Part shown: piece after piece, positions 51,393 to 59,917 of the stretch
Layout of the letters: each line of letters opens with the position of its first letter
Position numbering within the stretch: position 1 is the first letter of the stretch
The notes under the pieces: generated by a model
The model's database searches: none
What the model saw: the letters and a program-made list of their open reading frames with translations, nothing else
What the model was told of the DNA's origin: nothing
Program-made: the position numbers and the translations under genes
From: Nonomuraea sp. SYSU D8015
Lineage (GTDB): Bacteria > Actinomycetota > Actinomycetes > Streptosporangiales > Streptosporangiaceae
Assembly: GCF_008065375.1 (NCBI RefSeq)
Contig: NZ_VJYI01000013.1
Span: 240,085-304,084 of the forward strand
Length of the DNA: 64,000 nt
Direction: 5' to 3'

Positions 51393-54050
51393 ATGGCAAC
51401 GATGGAGTTCACGGAGTGGATCAGGGGGCGCACCGACGAACAGCTGCGGGCGCTGGTCTCCGCGCGTCCCGAGCTGATCACTCCGGTGCCCGCACACCTG
51501 GAGGGCTTGGCGTCGCGGGCGGCCAGCCCGTCGGCCGTCGGCAGGGCGCTCGACCGGCTCGACCGCTTCGCGCTCGCCGTCGTCGAAACGCTGGCCTTGC
51601 AGGAGGGCCCGACGTCGAAAGACCGCCTGCGCGACCTCATCACCGCAGCCCTGGCCCCCGAACCGGCCCCCGCCTCCGGGGCGACCCCGCCTGACCGCGC
51701 AGCGCCGACCCGCGACACCCGTCCCGGCGCTGTGACCACGGGCCCGGAGACGAATGGCGCCCCAGCGACAGCGCGCGGCCCGGCAGCGGGCACAAGCGGC
51801 ACCCCGGTGGCCGGCACAGGCCGCCCCGCCACAGCAGGCGGCACGTCGGCCGGCGCGGGCGGTGGTCCTGTGACATCCAGTGGGCCGGGGACGGGTGGCG
51901 TGGGGGCGAGGCGCGGATCGAGGGCGGGCGGTGGCCCGGAGACGGGCGGCGGCAAGTCCAAGAGGGGCGGTCCCTCCACGGGTGCCGAGCCCGCGTTGTC
52001 GGCCGCGCTCGACCGGCTGCGCGATCTGGCCCTGGTCTTCGGCCCCGACGACGCGCTCGACCTCGGCCCCGGCGTGCGCAAGGTCCTGGAGGACCCGGCC
52101 GGGCTCGGCCCGAGGGCGGTGGACGCGTTCCGGCATCATCCGCCCGAGCAGCTCGACGAGATGGCCGACGACATCGCCCCCGGCACCGCGGGCACGGGCA
52201 AGGAGCGTCTGGCCGCCGCGCTGACCGACCCGGACGCGTTGGTCGAGGACGTGTCGCCCGAGGCCAGGGCCGCGCTCGACCAGCTCGCCTGGGGCCCGCC
52301 GACCGGCCGCGTGCCCAACGCCAGGCGCGAGGTGCGCCTGGCCTCGGCCCGCTCCCCCATCGAGGAGCTGCTGGCCCGTGGCCTGCTGGCCGCCATCGGC
52401 GAGGAGAGCGTGACGCTGCCCCGCGAGGTCGGCCTTTACCTCCGCGGCGGTCGTGTGCACCGCGGCCTGCTGGCCGTGCCGCCGCCGCTCGAAGGGACCG
52501 CCCGCGACCGGGGGTTGGCCGACCGGACGGCGGCGGGGCAGGCGTTCTCGTTCGTGAGGGCGGTCGAGGAGCTGTGCGAGCGGTGGAGCGTCGACCCTCC
52601 GGGCGTGCTGCGTACCGGCGGGCTGGGCGTGCGGGACCTGAAGCGCACGGCGAGCGAGCTCGATCTGCCCGAGTGGGCGGCGGCGCTGGTCGTCGAGGTG
52701 GCGCACGCGGCCGGGCTGATCGCGGCCGGCGGCGGGGTGGACGGAGAGTGGCTGCCGACCTCCGCCTACGACCTGTGGCGGGTCAGGGGCACCGCGGACC
52801 GCTGGGTGACGCTCGCGGCGACGTGGCTGCACATGGACCGGGTGCCCGGCCTGGTCGGAGAGCGGGACGAGCGCGAGCGGCCGCTCAACGCCCTGCACAC
52901 CGACCTGCGCCGCTCGTCCGCGCCGGGCGTCCGCACCGCCACGCTGGGCGTGCTGGCGGCGGTCCCCGGCCTGGCGCCGGCGCGCGACTCCGTGCTGGAA
53001 CGGCTGGCATGGGAGCAGCCGCGCCGCCGCGGCCCGCTGCGGGAGCGGCTGACCGAGTTCGCGCTGCGGGAGGCCGAGCAGGTCGGCGTGACCGGCCTGG
53101 GCGCGCTGTCCACGCACGGACGGGCGCTGATCGAGGGCGGCGACGCGGCGGGCGTGCTGACCCCGCTGCTGCCGGAGCCCGTCGATCACGTGCTGCTCCA
53201 GGCCGACCTCACCGCGGTCGCGCCGGGGCCGCTCACGAGCGAGCTCAACCGCTGGATGACGCTCACCGCCGACGTCGAGTCGAAGGGCGGGGCCACGGTC
53301 TACCGGTTCAGCGAGGGCTCCATCCGTCGCGCGCTCGACGCCGGGCACGGGGGCGAGGAGCTGCTGTCGATGCTGGCCCGCCACTCGGCCACGCCGGTGC
53401 CGCAGGCGCTGTCCTACCTGGTGGCCGACGTGGCGCGGCGGCACGGGCGCATCCGGGTGGGCACCGCCAGCGCGTACATCCGGTGCGACGACCCCGCGCT
53501 GCTCGACCAGATCACCGCCGACCGCCGCTCCGCGGCGCTGCGGCTGCGCAGGCTCGCCCCGACCGTGATCGCCTCCCGCTCCTCCAGGGCGGCGCTGGTC
53601 GACTCGCTGCGCGCGATGGGGTACGCGCCCGTCGCGGAGTCGCTCGACGGTGACGTGATCATCTCCCAGCTCGACAGCCGCCGCACCGAGGCCGCGGCGC
53701 CGGTGCGTGCCGTCGCGTCGGCCAACGGCATCGACCCCGAGGTGGCGGCGGCGGCCGTACGCGCGCTGCGGGCGGGCGACGCGGCCCACCTGGCGCGGCG
53801 CGAGCCCGTGGACGCACCGCACGGCCAGGTGCCGCGCGGGCCGGCGACGGCCACGATCTCGGCTCTTCAGGAGGCGATCAAGCAGGGCGTGCGCGTGTGG
53901 ATCGGCTACCTCGACTCACAGGGCAACGCGACCTCGCGCATCCTGGAGCCGGCCAGGATGGAGGGCGGCTACCTGACCGCGTACGACGAGACCAGGGCAG
54001 CCGTCCACCGCTTCGCCCTGCACCGCATCACGGGCGTGGCCGGTCTCTGA
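51393..54050 (+). CDS. Helicase-associated (Helicase_C_3/Ssl2-like N-terminal) protein with WYL-like end
   Basis: An 885-residue protein starting MATMEFTEWIRGRTDEQLRA. It has the winged-helix domains and SSL2-N/Helicase_C_3 region characteristic of actinobacterial XPB-associated proteins (VFRFSEGSIRRALDAG-like segment VYRFSEGSIRRALDAGHGGE near residue 630). Residues about 90-200 are a Gly/Pro/Thr/Ala-rich disordered linker. The C-terminus (AIKQGVRVWIGYLDSQGNAT) resembles a WYL domain. There is no helicase motor of its own. The partner is the XPB helicase encoded at 57715. GGGGGA precedes the ATG at 51393. The 3' end overlaps the convergent gene at 54028. Confidence 0.88.
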   Translation: MATMEFTEWIRGRTDEQLRALVSARPELITPVPAHLEGLASRAASPSAVGRALDRLDRFALAVVETLALQEGPTSKDRLRDLITAALAPEPAPASGATPPDRAAPTRDTRPGAVTTGPETNGAPATARGPAAGTSGTPVAGTGRPATAGGTSAGAGGGPVTSSGPGTGGVGARRGSRAGGGPETGGGKSKRGGPSTGAEPALSAALDRLRDLALVFGPDDALDLGPGVRKVLEDPAGLGPRAVDAFRHHPPEQLDEMADDIAPGTAGTGKERLAAALTDPDALVEDVSPEARAALDQLAWGPPTGRVPNARREVRLASARSPIEELLARGLLAAIGEESVTLPREVGLYLRGGRVHRGLLAVPPPLEGTARDRGLADRTAAGQAFSFVRAVEELCERWSVDPPGVLRTGGLGVRDLKRTASELDLPEWAAALVVEVAHAAGLIAAGGGVDGEWLPTSAYDLWRVRGTADRWVTLAATWLHMDRVPGLVGERDERERPLNALHTDLRRSSAPGVRTATLGVLAAVPGLAPARDSVLERLAWEQPRRRGPLRERLTEFALREAEQVGVTGLGALSTHGRALIEGGDAAGVLTPLLPEPVDHVLLQADLTAVAPGPLTSELNRWMTLTADVESKGGATVYRFSEGSIRRALDAGHGGEELLSMLARHSATPVPQALSYLVADVARRHGRIRVGTASAYIRCDDPALLDQITADRRSAALRLRRLAPTVIASRSSRAALVDSLRAMGYAPVAESLDGDVIISQLDSRRTEAAAPVRAVASANGIDPEVAAAAVRALRAGDAAHLARREPVDAPHGQVPRGPATATISALQEAIKQGVRVWIGYLDSQGNATSRILEPARMEGGYLTAYDETRAAVHRFALHRITGVAGL

Positions 54051-55392
54051 GCAGCAGCTCGGCCACCGGCGCGGCGGGCCCGCCGCCGGACGCCAGCCGC
54101 CCCAGAGCCGTCGCCGAGTCGGCCGGATAGCGGACCGACAGCCCGCCGCCCAGCGCCAGCGCCGCCGCCGTCGCCCTGACGTCGCCGGGGTCCTCGGCCC
54201 AGGCCAGCGCTGTCCTGAGCGCCTCGGGCGCCAGCGTGTCGTCGGCGCACATGAACGACAGCGCGTCGGCCGCCACCAGCCGCTCCGCACCCGTCCCGCG
54301 TGCCCATACCTCCAGGAACTCCTGCCGGACGTCCTTCAGCGCGTACGCGGCCAGCGCCGCCACGCCCTCGGCGGCCCGTACCCGGACGTCGAGTCCGCCG
54401 CCCGCCAGCGACCTGACCCATTCGCGCAGCGGCTGCCACAGCCAGAACCCGTACCGGGCGACCAGCTCGGCCAGCACCTGCTCACGGTGGCGCGGCACGC
54501 GGAAGGCGACCACGCCGCCGGAGACGGAGATCAGCGGATGGGGGCCCGGGGGCGCGTGCGGCCCGGACTCGTGCGCCCGCCAGACCCGGTCCAGCCGGGC
54601 GAGCTGGGCCTCGAACGCGGGCTCGGCCAGCGGGTGGACGAACGCGAGCACCGCCGCCGCCAGCACCTCGCGCATGGCCGGCTTGGTGTCGAACCAGGCC
54701 GCCACCTCGTCCCCCACCGGCTCCTCGTCCGGCACCAGCCCGGCGGCCAACCGCACGACCTGGGCGGGGGTGGGAAGGGCCAGCGCCCTGTCCCTGGCCC
54801 GGCCGAGCACGTCGGGCGCCACCCCGGCGCGCAGGTCGTACGTGCTCAGGCACAGGTCGAACAGCTCGCCGAGGTCGGGAGCGGTCCACGGCTGCTCGAC
54901 CTCGACGGCCTGGGAAGGTTTGCCGCTCCTGGTGACGACCAGGTAGGAGCCGAGCTCGGCCAGCTTGCGAGCCAGGTTGGCCAGCTCGATCCGGTCGGTG
55001 CTCGCGGTGATCCAGTCGTGCAGCAGGTACGCCCGGCCGGGCGCGTACTCGGTCCTGGACAGCAGCTCGGCGGCGGTGCGCGCGGGCGACAGGACCGTGA
55101 TCCTGCCCTCCGCCAGCGACATGCGCGACAGCAGCGCGATGGCGCCGAGCCGTCTGCCCGTCTCCTCCTCTCCCACGAGGACGAGCAGGTGGCGGGTGGC
55201 GAGCCGGCGTACGGCGTCGGGGAAGCAGGGCGGCTCCAGGTAGGAACGCAGGAGCCCGTCGGCCTCCCGCCGGGTCAGGTCCCTGGTGACCGGCTGGACC
55301 ATCGTCCGCAACCGGTCGTTGATGGCCAGGCGGCTCTGGGTGAGCGTTATGTCGTCGAGGTCGATCTCGCCTGGTTCAGGCGTGTCGGTCAC
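54028..55392 (-). CDS. Protein of unknown function with degenerate P-loop and helical repeats
   Basis: A 454-residue protein. After a short N-terminal region (IDLDDITLTQSRLAINDRLR) comes an NTPase-like core: HLLVLVGEEETGRRLGAIAL, where a Walker A would read GxxxxGK(S/T) but has GRR, and a Walker-B-like GRAYLLHDWI. Residues about 240-454 are helical, resembling HEAT-like repeats (VRVRAAEGVAALAAYALKDV, RTALAWAEDPGDVRATAAAL). GTG 55392 has GAGGTGA upstream and is strongly supported. It overlaps the helicase-associated gene by 23 bp (convergent). It recalls STAND/AAA-like scaffolds that lost catalysis; no named family recognised. Confidence 0.75.
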   Translation of the reverse strand: MTDTPEPGEIDLDDITLTQSRLAINDRLRTMVQPVTRDLTRREADGLLRSYLEPPCFPDAVRRLATRHLLVLVGEEETGRRLGAIALLSRMSLAEGRITVLSPARTAAELLSRTEYAPGRAYLLHDWITASTDRIELANLARKLAELGSYLVVTRSGKPSQAVEVEQPWTAPDLGELFDLCLSTYDLRAGVAPDVLGRARDRALALPTPAQVVRLAAGLVPDEEPVGDEVAAWFDTKPAMREVLAAAVLAFVHPLAEPAFEAQLARLDRVWRAHESGPHAPPGPHPLISVSGGVVAFRVPRHREQVLAELVARYGFWLWQPLREWVRSLAGGGLDVRVRAAEGVAALAAYALKDVRQEFLEVWARGTGAERLVAADALSFMCADDTLAPEALRTALAWAEDPGDVRATAAALALGGGLSVRYPADSATALGRLASGGGPAAPVAELLLRDRPRP

Positions 55393-55438
55393 GAAGTCAC
55401 CTCGGTGCCTAATGAGAAACTTTTCTACAGAAATAAAC

Positions 55439-55467
55439 TTGACCCAACGAGTTTCTTCTTTTAATAC
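55439..55467 (+). promoter_or_regulatory. Sigma-70-like promoter in an AT-rich divergent region
   Basis: TTGACC (55439-55444), 17-bp spacer, TAATAC (55462-55467). It lies in the unusually AT-rich 267-bp region (55393-55659) between the divergent P-loop protein gene and the acyl-CoA ligase gene. A transcript from here would have a leader of about 185 nt. No other coding signal is seen in this gap. Confidence 0.4.
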
Positions 55468-55659
55468 GAGAGAGTTGCACTGCGTTACCATGCCGCCCTG
55501 ACCAGGCATTTCGCGCCCATCTCGCACCCGGGGACGCTGACACGGATGCCCGCGATCCCTAGGTATCCAACATTTACACGATCTAGACCGGAATGAAAAC
55601 ACGAATAGCCCTAGAGGCAGATTTATGCCTATTTACCGGGTAGTAGTGCACCGTCCACA

Positions 55660-57198
55660 ATGACTAGTCAAGTCGGTCGAGGGTTGACGACGCGTGCCTT
55701 GTCGCATCAGGTTGTGCTTGTGACCGAGCAAACGCTGGGCCGTCTGGCCGAGGAGTCATGGGACCGCTTCGACGACCACGACGCGATCTTCTACGAAGGG
55801 GTCTGGCACCGCAGTCACGCGCTCGCCGAACGGGCGCGCCGGATGTGCGGAGGATTCGCCGAGGCGGGGATCCGGCCCGGCGACCGGGTGGTCGTGATGA
55901 TGGCCAACTCGCCCGAGGTACCGCTGATCTACCAGGCGCTGTGGGCGGCCGGCGCGGTCGTGACGCCGGTGGTGTTCCTGGTGGGCCCCGAGGAGCTGCG
56001 GCACATCCTGCTCGACAGCGGCGCCGCCGCGGTCGTCACCTCGCCCGAGCTGCAGGAGACCGTACGGGCCGCCGCCGTCGACCTCCCCGTGTACGTCGAC
56101 ACGGCCGAGCTGGAGCGGGCCTCCGAGCACGGCCCGGTGCGCACGGAGCCCGGCGACCTGGCCGCGCTCATGTACACCGGCGGCACCACCGGCAAGGCCA
56201 AGGGCGTCATGCTCGACCATCGCGGCCTCTGGCACGTGGGCAAGAGCGCCTGGGACATGTCCCACCAGGAGGGCAAGAACCGCGCGATCGTGCCGGTGCC
56301 GCTGTCGCACGCGTACGGGCTGATCGTCTCCGTCGCCGGGATGCACGCCACGGAGCCCCAGCAGAGCGTGCTGATGCGCTGGTTCGACCCGAAGGCGTTC
56401 CTGAAGCTGGCCGCCGAGCAGCGCGTCCAGTACGGCACCGTCGTGCCCGCCATGCTCCAGATGCTGCTGGCCGAGCCGCTCGAGTCGCACCCGCTGCCCG
56501 ACCTGTCCTACCTCACCTGCGGCGCCGCGCCGCTCGGCAGGGAGACGCTGGAGGAGTTCGAGCGCAGGATGCCGGGCGTGCAGATCCTCGAGGGGTACGG
56601 CCTCACCGAGACCAGCGCCGTCACCACGTTCAACCCGCCGGGCAGGCGCAAGGTCGGCAGCGTCGGCCTGCCGCTGCCCGGCTACACGATCACCATCCGC
56701 GACAGTTCGGGCGAGCCGATGGAGGTCGGCGACGTCGGCGAGATCTGCGTGTCGGGCCAGTCTCTGATGCTCGGCTACTGGGGCGAGCACGAGCCCGACC
56801 CCGACGGCACCGCGCTGGTCGGCGACGAGCTGCGGACCGGCGACATCGGCTGCGTGGACGACGACGGTTACCTCTACATCGTGGACAGGAAGAAAGACCT
56901 GATCATCCGCGGCGGCTTCAACGTCTTCCCGCGCGACGTCGAGGACTCGCTCAACCAGCACCCCGACGTGGTGATGTCGGGCGTGGTCGGCCGTCCCGAC
57001 CCGCGTGTCGGAGAGGAGGTCGTGGCCTTCGTGCAGCTGAGGCCGGGTGCCACGGCCACGGCCGAGGAGCTGATCGAGTGGGCCCGCGAACGGGTCGGCA
57101 GGGTGAAATATCCGCGTGAGATCCGGTTCGTCGACTCCATCCCGGTCACGAGCGTGCTGAAGCTCGACCGCAAGGCCCTGCGGGCCCAGCTGGATTGA
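55660..57198 (+). CDS. Acyl-CoA synthetase (AMP-binding, FadD-like)
   Basis: A 512-residue adenylate-forming ligase. The P-loop motif is ALMYTGGTTGKAKGVMLDHR (about residue 168), the A5-like motif is GYGLTETSAVTTFNPP, then TGDIG-C-DDDGYLYIVDRK and the C-terminal Lys in SVLKLDRKALRAQ. The substrate is probably a medium/long-chain or aromatic acid and cannot be set from sequence. The ATG at 55660 has no clear ribosome-binding site. A GTG at about 55720 (VTEQTLGRLAEESW) is a reasonable alternative start near where homology begins. Confidence 0.9.
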   Translation: MTSQVGRGLTTRALSHQVVLVTEQTLGRLAEESWDRFDDHDAIFYEGVWHRSHALAERARRMCGGFAEAGIRPGDRVVVMMANSPEVPLIYQALWAAGAVVTPVVFLVGPEELRHILLDSGAAAVVTSPELQETVRAAAVDLPVYVDTAELERASEHGPVRTEPGDLAALMYTGGTTGKAKGVMLDHRGLWHVGKSAWDMSHQEGKNRAIVPVPLSHAYGLIVSVAGMHATEPQQSVLMRWFDPKAFLKLAAEQRVQYGTVVPAMLQMLLAEPLESHPLPDLSYLTCGAAPLGRETLEEFERRMPGVQILEGYGLTETSAVTTFNPPGRRKVGSVGLPLPGYTITIRDSSGEPMEVGDVGEICVSGQSLMLGYWGEHEPDPDGTALVGDELRTGDIGCVDDDGYLYIVDRKKDLIIRGGFNVFPRDVEDSLNQHPDVVMSGVVGRPDPRVGEEVVAFVQLRPGATATAEELIEWARERVGRVKYPREIRFVDSIPVTSVLKLDRKALRAQLD

Positions 57199-57240
57199 CA
57201 CTCTTACCTGCGGATCTATGACGGGATCGCAAACCGAGGT

Positions 57241-57280
57241 CAGACACGTCTCAATTCCGTGATAAGTGTTGACGTGTCTG
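57241..57280. promoter_or_regulatory. Widely spaced perfect inverted repeat
   Basis: CAGACACGTC (57241-57250) and GACGTGTCTG (57271-57280) are exact inverted copies separated by 20 nt. They lie 43 bp after the acyl-CoA ligase stop and directly before the ribosome-binding site of the DUF4190 gene. It may be an operator for that gene or a terminator stem for the ligase. Confidence 0.5.
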
Positions 57281-57289
57281 GAGGTGAAA

Positions 57290-57646
57290 ATGAGTCAGCA
57301 AGATCCGTCGGGGTATCCGTACCAACCCTATGGCGCCCCCTACGGTGAGCAGCCTCCGCCGGGATACGGCTACGGCTATCCCCCGCCGCCGCCCCCGCGG
57401 CGCGACGGCCCGAGCGCCAACGCCATCGTCTCGCTCGTGCTCAATCTCCTCGGCCTCGTCTCCTGCTGCAACGTGCTCGGCCTGCCCGGGGCGATCCTCG
57501 CGGGCCTCGCGATCGGCCGGTCGAACACCGAGCCCCAGACCGCACGTAGCATGGTGATGTGGAGCTGGGTCCTCTTCGGGCTCGGCTTCGTGCTGGAGAT
57601 CGGCCTTTTCCTCTTCCTCGGCCTCAACGGCTACCTCGACGACTGA
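57290..57646 (+). CDS. DUF4190 membrane protein with Pro/Tyr/Gly-rich N-terminus
   Basis: A 118-residue protein. The first 36 residues are rich in Pro, Tyr and Gly (YPYQPYGAPYGEQPPPGYGY), followed by two hydrophobic helices. The first is NAIVSLVLNLLGLVSCCNVL and contains the DUF4190-like A-I-x-S-L-V pattern; the second is MWSWVLFGLGFVLEIGLFLF. The ATG at 57290 is preceded by GGAGGTGA at ideal spacing. Function unknown; tails of this kind often mediate membrane-cortex interaction. Confidence 0.8.
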   Translation: MSQQDPSGYPYQPYGAPYGEQPPPGYGYGYPPPPPPRRDGPSANAIVSLVLNLLGLVSCCNVLGLPGAILAGLAIGRSNTEPQTARSMVMWSWVLFGLGFVLEIGLFLFLGLNGYLDD

Positions 57647-57714
57647 TTACCTGTTCAGGGACTGTTCCTGCCGTTGCGCGTGTTGGATAAAGGTCAACCG
57701 TAGGAAGGAAGTCC

Positions 57715-59361
57715 GTGAACGACGGCCCGCTCATCGTCCAGTCGGACAAGACGCTGCTGCTCGAGGTCGACCACGACAAGGCCGACGAATGCCGTAAGGC
57801 GATCGCTCCGTTCGCCGAGCTCGAGCGCGCCCCCGAACACGTGCACACCTACCGCGTCACCCCGCTGGCGCTCTGGAACGCCCGCGCCGCCGGCCACGAC
57901 GCCGAGCAGGTCATCGACGCGCTGATCAGCTACAGCCGCTACCCGGTGCCGCACGCGCTGCTCGTCGACGTCGCCGAGACCATGGCGCGCTACGGCCGGC
58001 TGCGGCTGGAGAAAGACCCGGTCAACGGTCTGGTCCTGACCTCCAGCGACCGCGCGGTGCTGGAGGAGGTGCTGCGGTCCAGGAAGATCCAGCCGATGCT
58101 GGGCGAGCGGATCGGCGACGACTCGGTCATCGTCCACCCCAGCGACCGGGGCAACGTCAAGCAGGCGCTGCTCAAGCTGGGCTGGCCCGCCGAAGACCTG
58201 GCCGGCTACGTCGACGGCGAGCAGCACCCGATCAAGCTGGTGCAGGACGGCTGGGCGCTGCGGCCCTACCAGCAGGAGGCGGCCGACGCTTTCTGGCACG
58301 GCGGCTCCGGCGTGGTCGTGCTGCCCTGCGGCGCGGGCAAGACCATCGTGGGCGCGGCCGCCATGGCCCACGCCCAGGCCACCACGCTGATCATGGTGAC
58401 CAACACGGTCTCGGCCCACCAGTGGAAGAACGAGCTCCTCAAGCGCACCTCGCTGACCGAGGACGAGATCGGCGAATACTCCGGCAACAAGAAGGAGATC
58501 CGCCCGGTCACCATCGCCACCTACCAGGTGATGACCACCCGCCGCAAAGGCGTCTACACCCATCTGGAGCTGTTCGACGCGCGCGACTGGGGCCTGATCG
58601 TCTACGACGAGGTCCACCTGCTGCCCGCGCCGATCTTCCGGATGACCGCCGACCTGCAGGCCCGCAGGCGCGTCGGACTGACCGCGACGCTGGTGCGCGA
58701 GGATGGCCGCGAGGGCGACGTGTTCTCACTGATCGGCCCCAAGCGCTACGACGCGCCCTGGAAAGAGATGGAGAACCAGGGCTGGATCGCGCCGGCCGAC
58801 TGCGTGGAGGTGCGGGTCACGCTGACGGACGAGGAGCGGCTGGCGTACGCGATGGCCGAGTCCGAGGAGCGCTACCGCTTCTGCGCCACCACTCCGTCCA
58901 AGACCCAGGTGACCGAGGCGCTGGTCCGGCGCCACCTGGGCGAGCAGGTGCTGGTCATCGGGCAATACATCGACCAGCTCGACGAGCTCGGCGAGCATCT
59001 CAACGCGCCGGTCATCAAGGGCGAGACCAGGATCAAGGAGCGCGAGCGCCTCTACCAGGCCTTCCGCGACAAGGAGATCCAGGTGCTGGTGGTGTCGAAG
59101 GTGGCCAACTTCTCCATCGACCTGCCGGAGGCGGCCATCGCTATCCAGGTGTCGGGCACGTTCGGCTCACGCCAGGAGGAGGCTCAGCGGCTCGGGCGCG
59201 TGCTGCGGCCCAAGGCCGACGGCGGGGGGGCCCGGTTCTACACGGTGGTCAGCAGGGACACGGTGGATCAGGAGTTCGCGGCGCATCGGCAGCGGTTCCT
59301 GGCCGAGCAGGGGTACGCGTACCAGATCATCGACGCCGACGACGTGCTCGGCGGCGTGTGA
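57715..59361 (+). CDS. DNA repair helicase XPB (Rad25-like)
   Basis: A 548-residue superfamily 2 helicase. The N-terminal damage-recognition-like domain (residues about 1-170) precedes RecA-like domain 1, with the Q-like RPYQQEAADAF, Walker A LPCGAGKT (Lys about 209), DEVH box VYDEVHLLPAP (about 299) and motif III LTATLVREDGREGDVF. The RED motif of XPB proteins is in LVREDG. Domain 2 has motif V SKVANFSIDLPEA and motif VI EEAQRLGRVLRPK. It is a DNA-dependent ATPase related to archaeal XPB. GTG 57715 follows GGAAGGA. The protein at 51393 is its probable partner. Confidence 0.95.
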   Translation: MNDGPLIVQSDKTLLLEVDHDKADECRKAIAPFAELERAPEHVHTYRVTPLALWNARAAGHDAEQVIDALISYSRYPVPHALLVDVAETMARYGRLRLEKDPVNGLVLTSSDRAVLEEVLRSRKIQPMLGERIGDDSVIVHPSDRGNVKQALLKLGWPAEDLAGYVDGEQHPIKLVQDGWALRPYQQEAADAFWHGGSGVVVLPCGAGKTIVGAAAMAHAQATTLIMVTNTVSAHQWKNELLKRTSLTEDEIGEYSGNKKEIRPVTIATYQVMTTRRKGVYTHLELFDARDWGLIVYDEVHLLPAPIFRMTADLQARRRVGLTATLVREDGREGDVFSLIGPKRYDAPWKEMENQGWIAPADCVEVRVTLTDEERLAYAMAESEERYRFCATTPSKTQVTEALVRRHLGEQVLVIGQYIDQLDELGEHLNAPVIKGETRIKERERLYQAFRDKEIQVLVVSKVANFSIDLPEAAIAIQVSGTFGSRQEEAQRLGRVLRPKADGGGARFYTVVSRDTVDQEFAAHRQRFLAEQGYAYQIIDADDVLGGV

Positions 59362-59371
59362 CCGAATGACC

Positions 59372-59397
59372 CGGCCGCTCGCTCGCCGGAGCGGCCG
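59372..59397 (+). terminator. Hairpin after the XPB gene
   Basis: CGGCCGCT (59372-59379) pairs with AGCGGCCG (59390-59397) around a 10-nt loop, 10 bp past the XPB stop. No U tract. The rest of the gap to 59584 holds no coding signal; it contains a run of seven T near 59530. Confidence 0.45.
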
Positions 59398-59584
59398 AGC
59401 ATTCAGCGTGGTGTCACGTCCACGAGACTCCGCGGGCCGTCGACAATCGAACCACCCCCCTCACCTGCGTTCCATCACGCCGCCTGCGGCATACCCTCAT
59501 GATCCGACAAAGCCACCTGATATGCCCGTTTTTTTCGGTATTCACAGGCGTTTGTCAGGTTCATTGCGAGACTGTGAGACGCTC

Positions 59585-59917
59585 CTAGCGCACCAGGAGC
59601 CCTCCGAGGAAAAGCACGCCCTCCGCCACGATCCACGCGACCACGCCGGCCCCCATGACGCGGCCGAAGGTGCGCGGATCGTCCCGAGCCGCCGGGACCA
59701 GCCAGGCGGCGGCCGTGCAGCAGGCGGCCAGCGCGGCGAACAGTGCTGACATTGTGGAGACGGTGGCGAGGCGCTGAGAGCACGCGGACGCGCCCTCGCC
59801 GCCCGCGCAGAATGCCTCCAGGCCCCAGCCCGCGAACACCGACAGCCCCCACAGCGCCGCGAGCAGGAAGCTCGCGATCGTGGGAATGATCGGCGAGAAC
59901 CGCAGCTGAACCCGCAC
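59585..59917 (-). CDS. Small membrane protein of unknown function
   Basis: A 110-residue protein with three hydrophobic helices: PTIASFLLAALWGLSVFAGW, TMSALFAALAACCTAAAWLV and VMGAGVVAWIVAEGVLFLGG. Two further Cys (CAGG, CSQR) are in the first loop, likely extracytoplasmic. GTG 59917 has GGGAG upstream. No family recognised. It is a single gene with no operon partner. Confidence 0.6.
   Translation of the reverse strand: MRVQLRFSPIIPTIASFLLAALWGLSVFAGWGLEAFCAGGEGASACSQRLATVSTMSALFAALAACCTAAAWLVPAARDDPRTFGRVMGAGVVAWIVAEGVLFLGGLLVR

Noticed and set aside
50499..53822. Very long minus-strand open frame of over 1100 codons
   Set aside because: Beyond about 51356 it is antisense to the helicase-associated gene and has no domain-like sequence; only its 3' part is a real gene.
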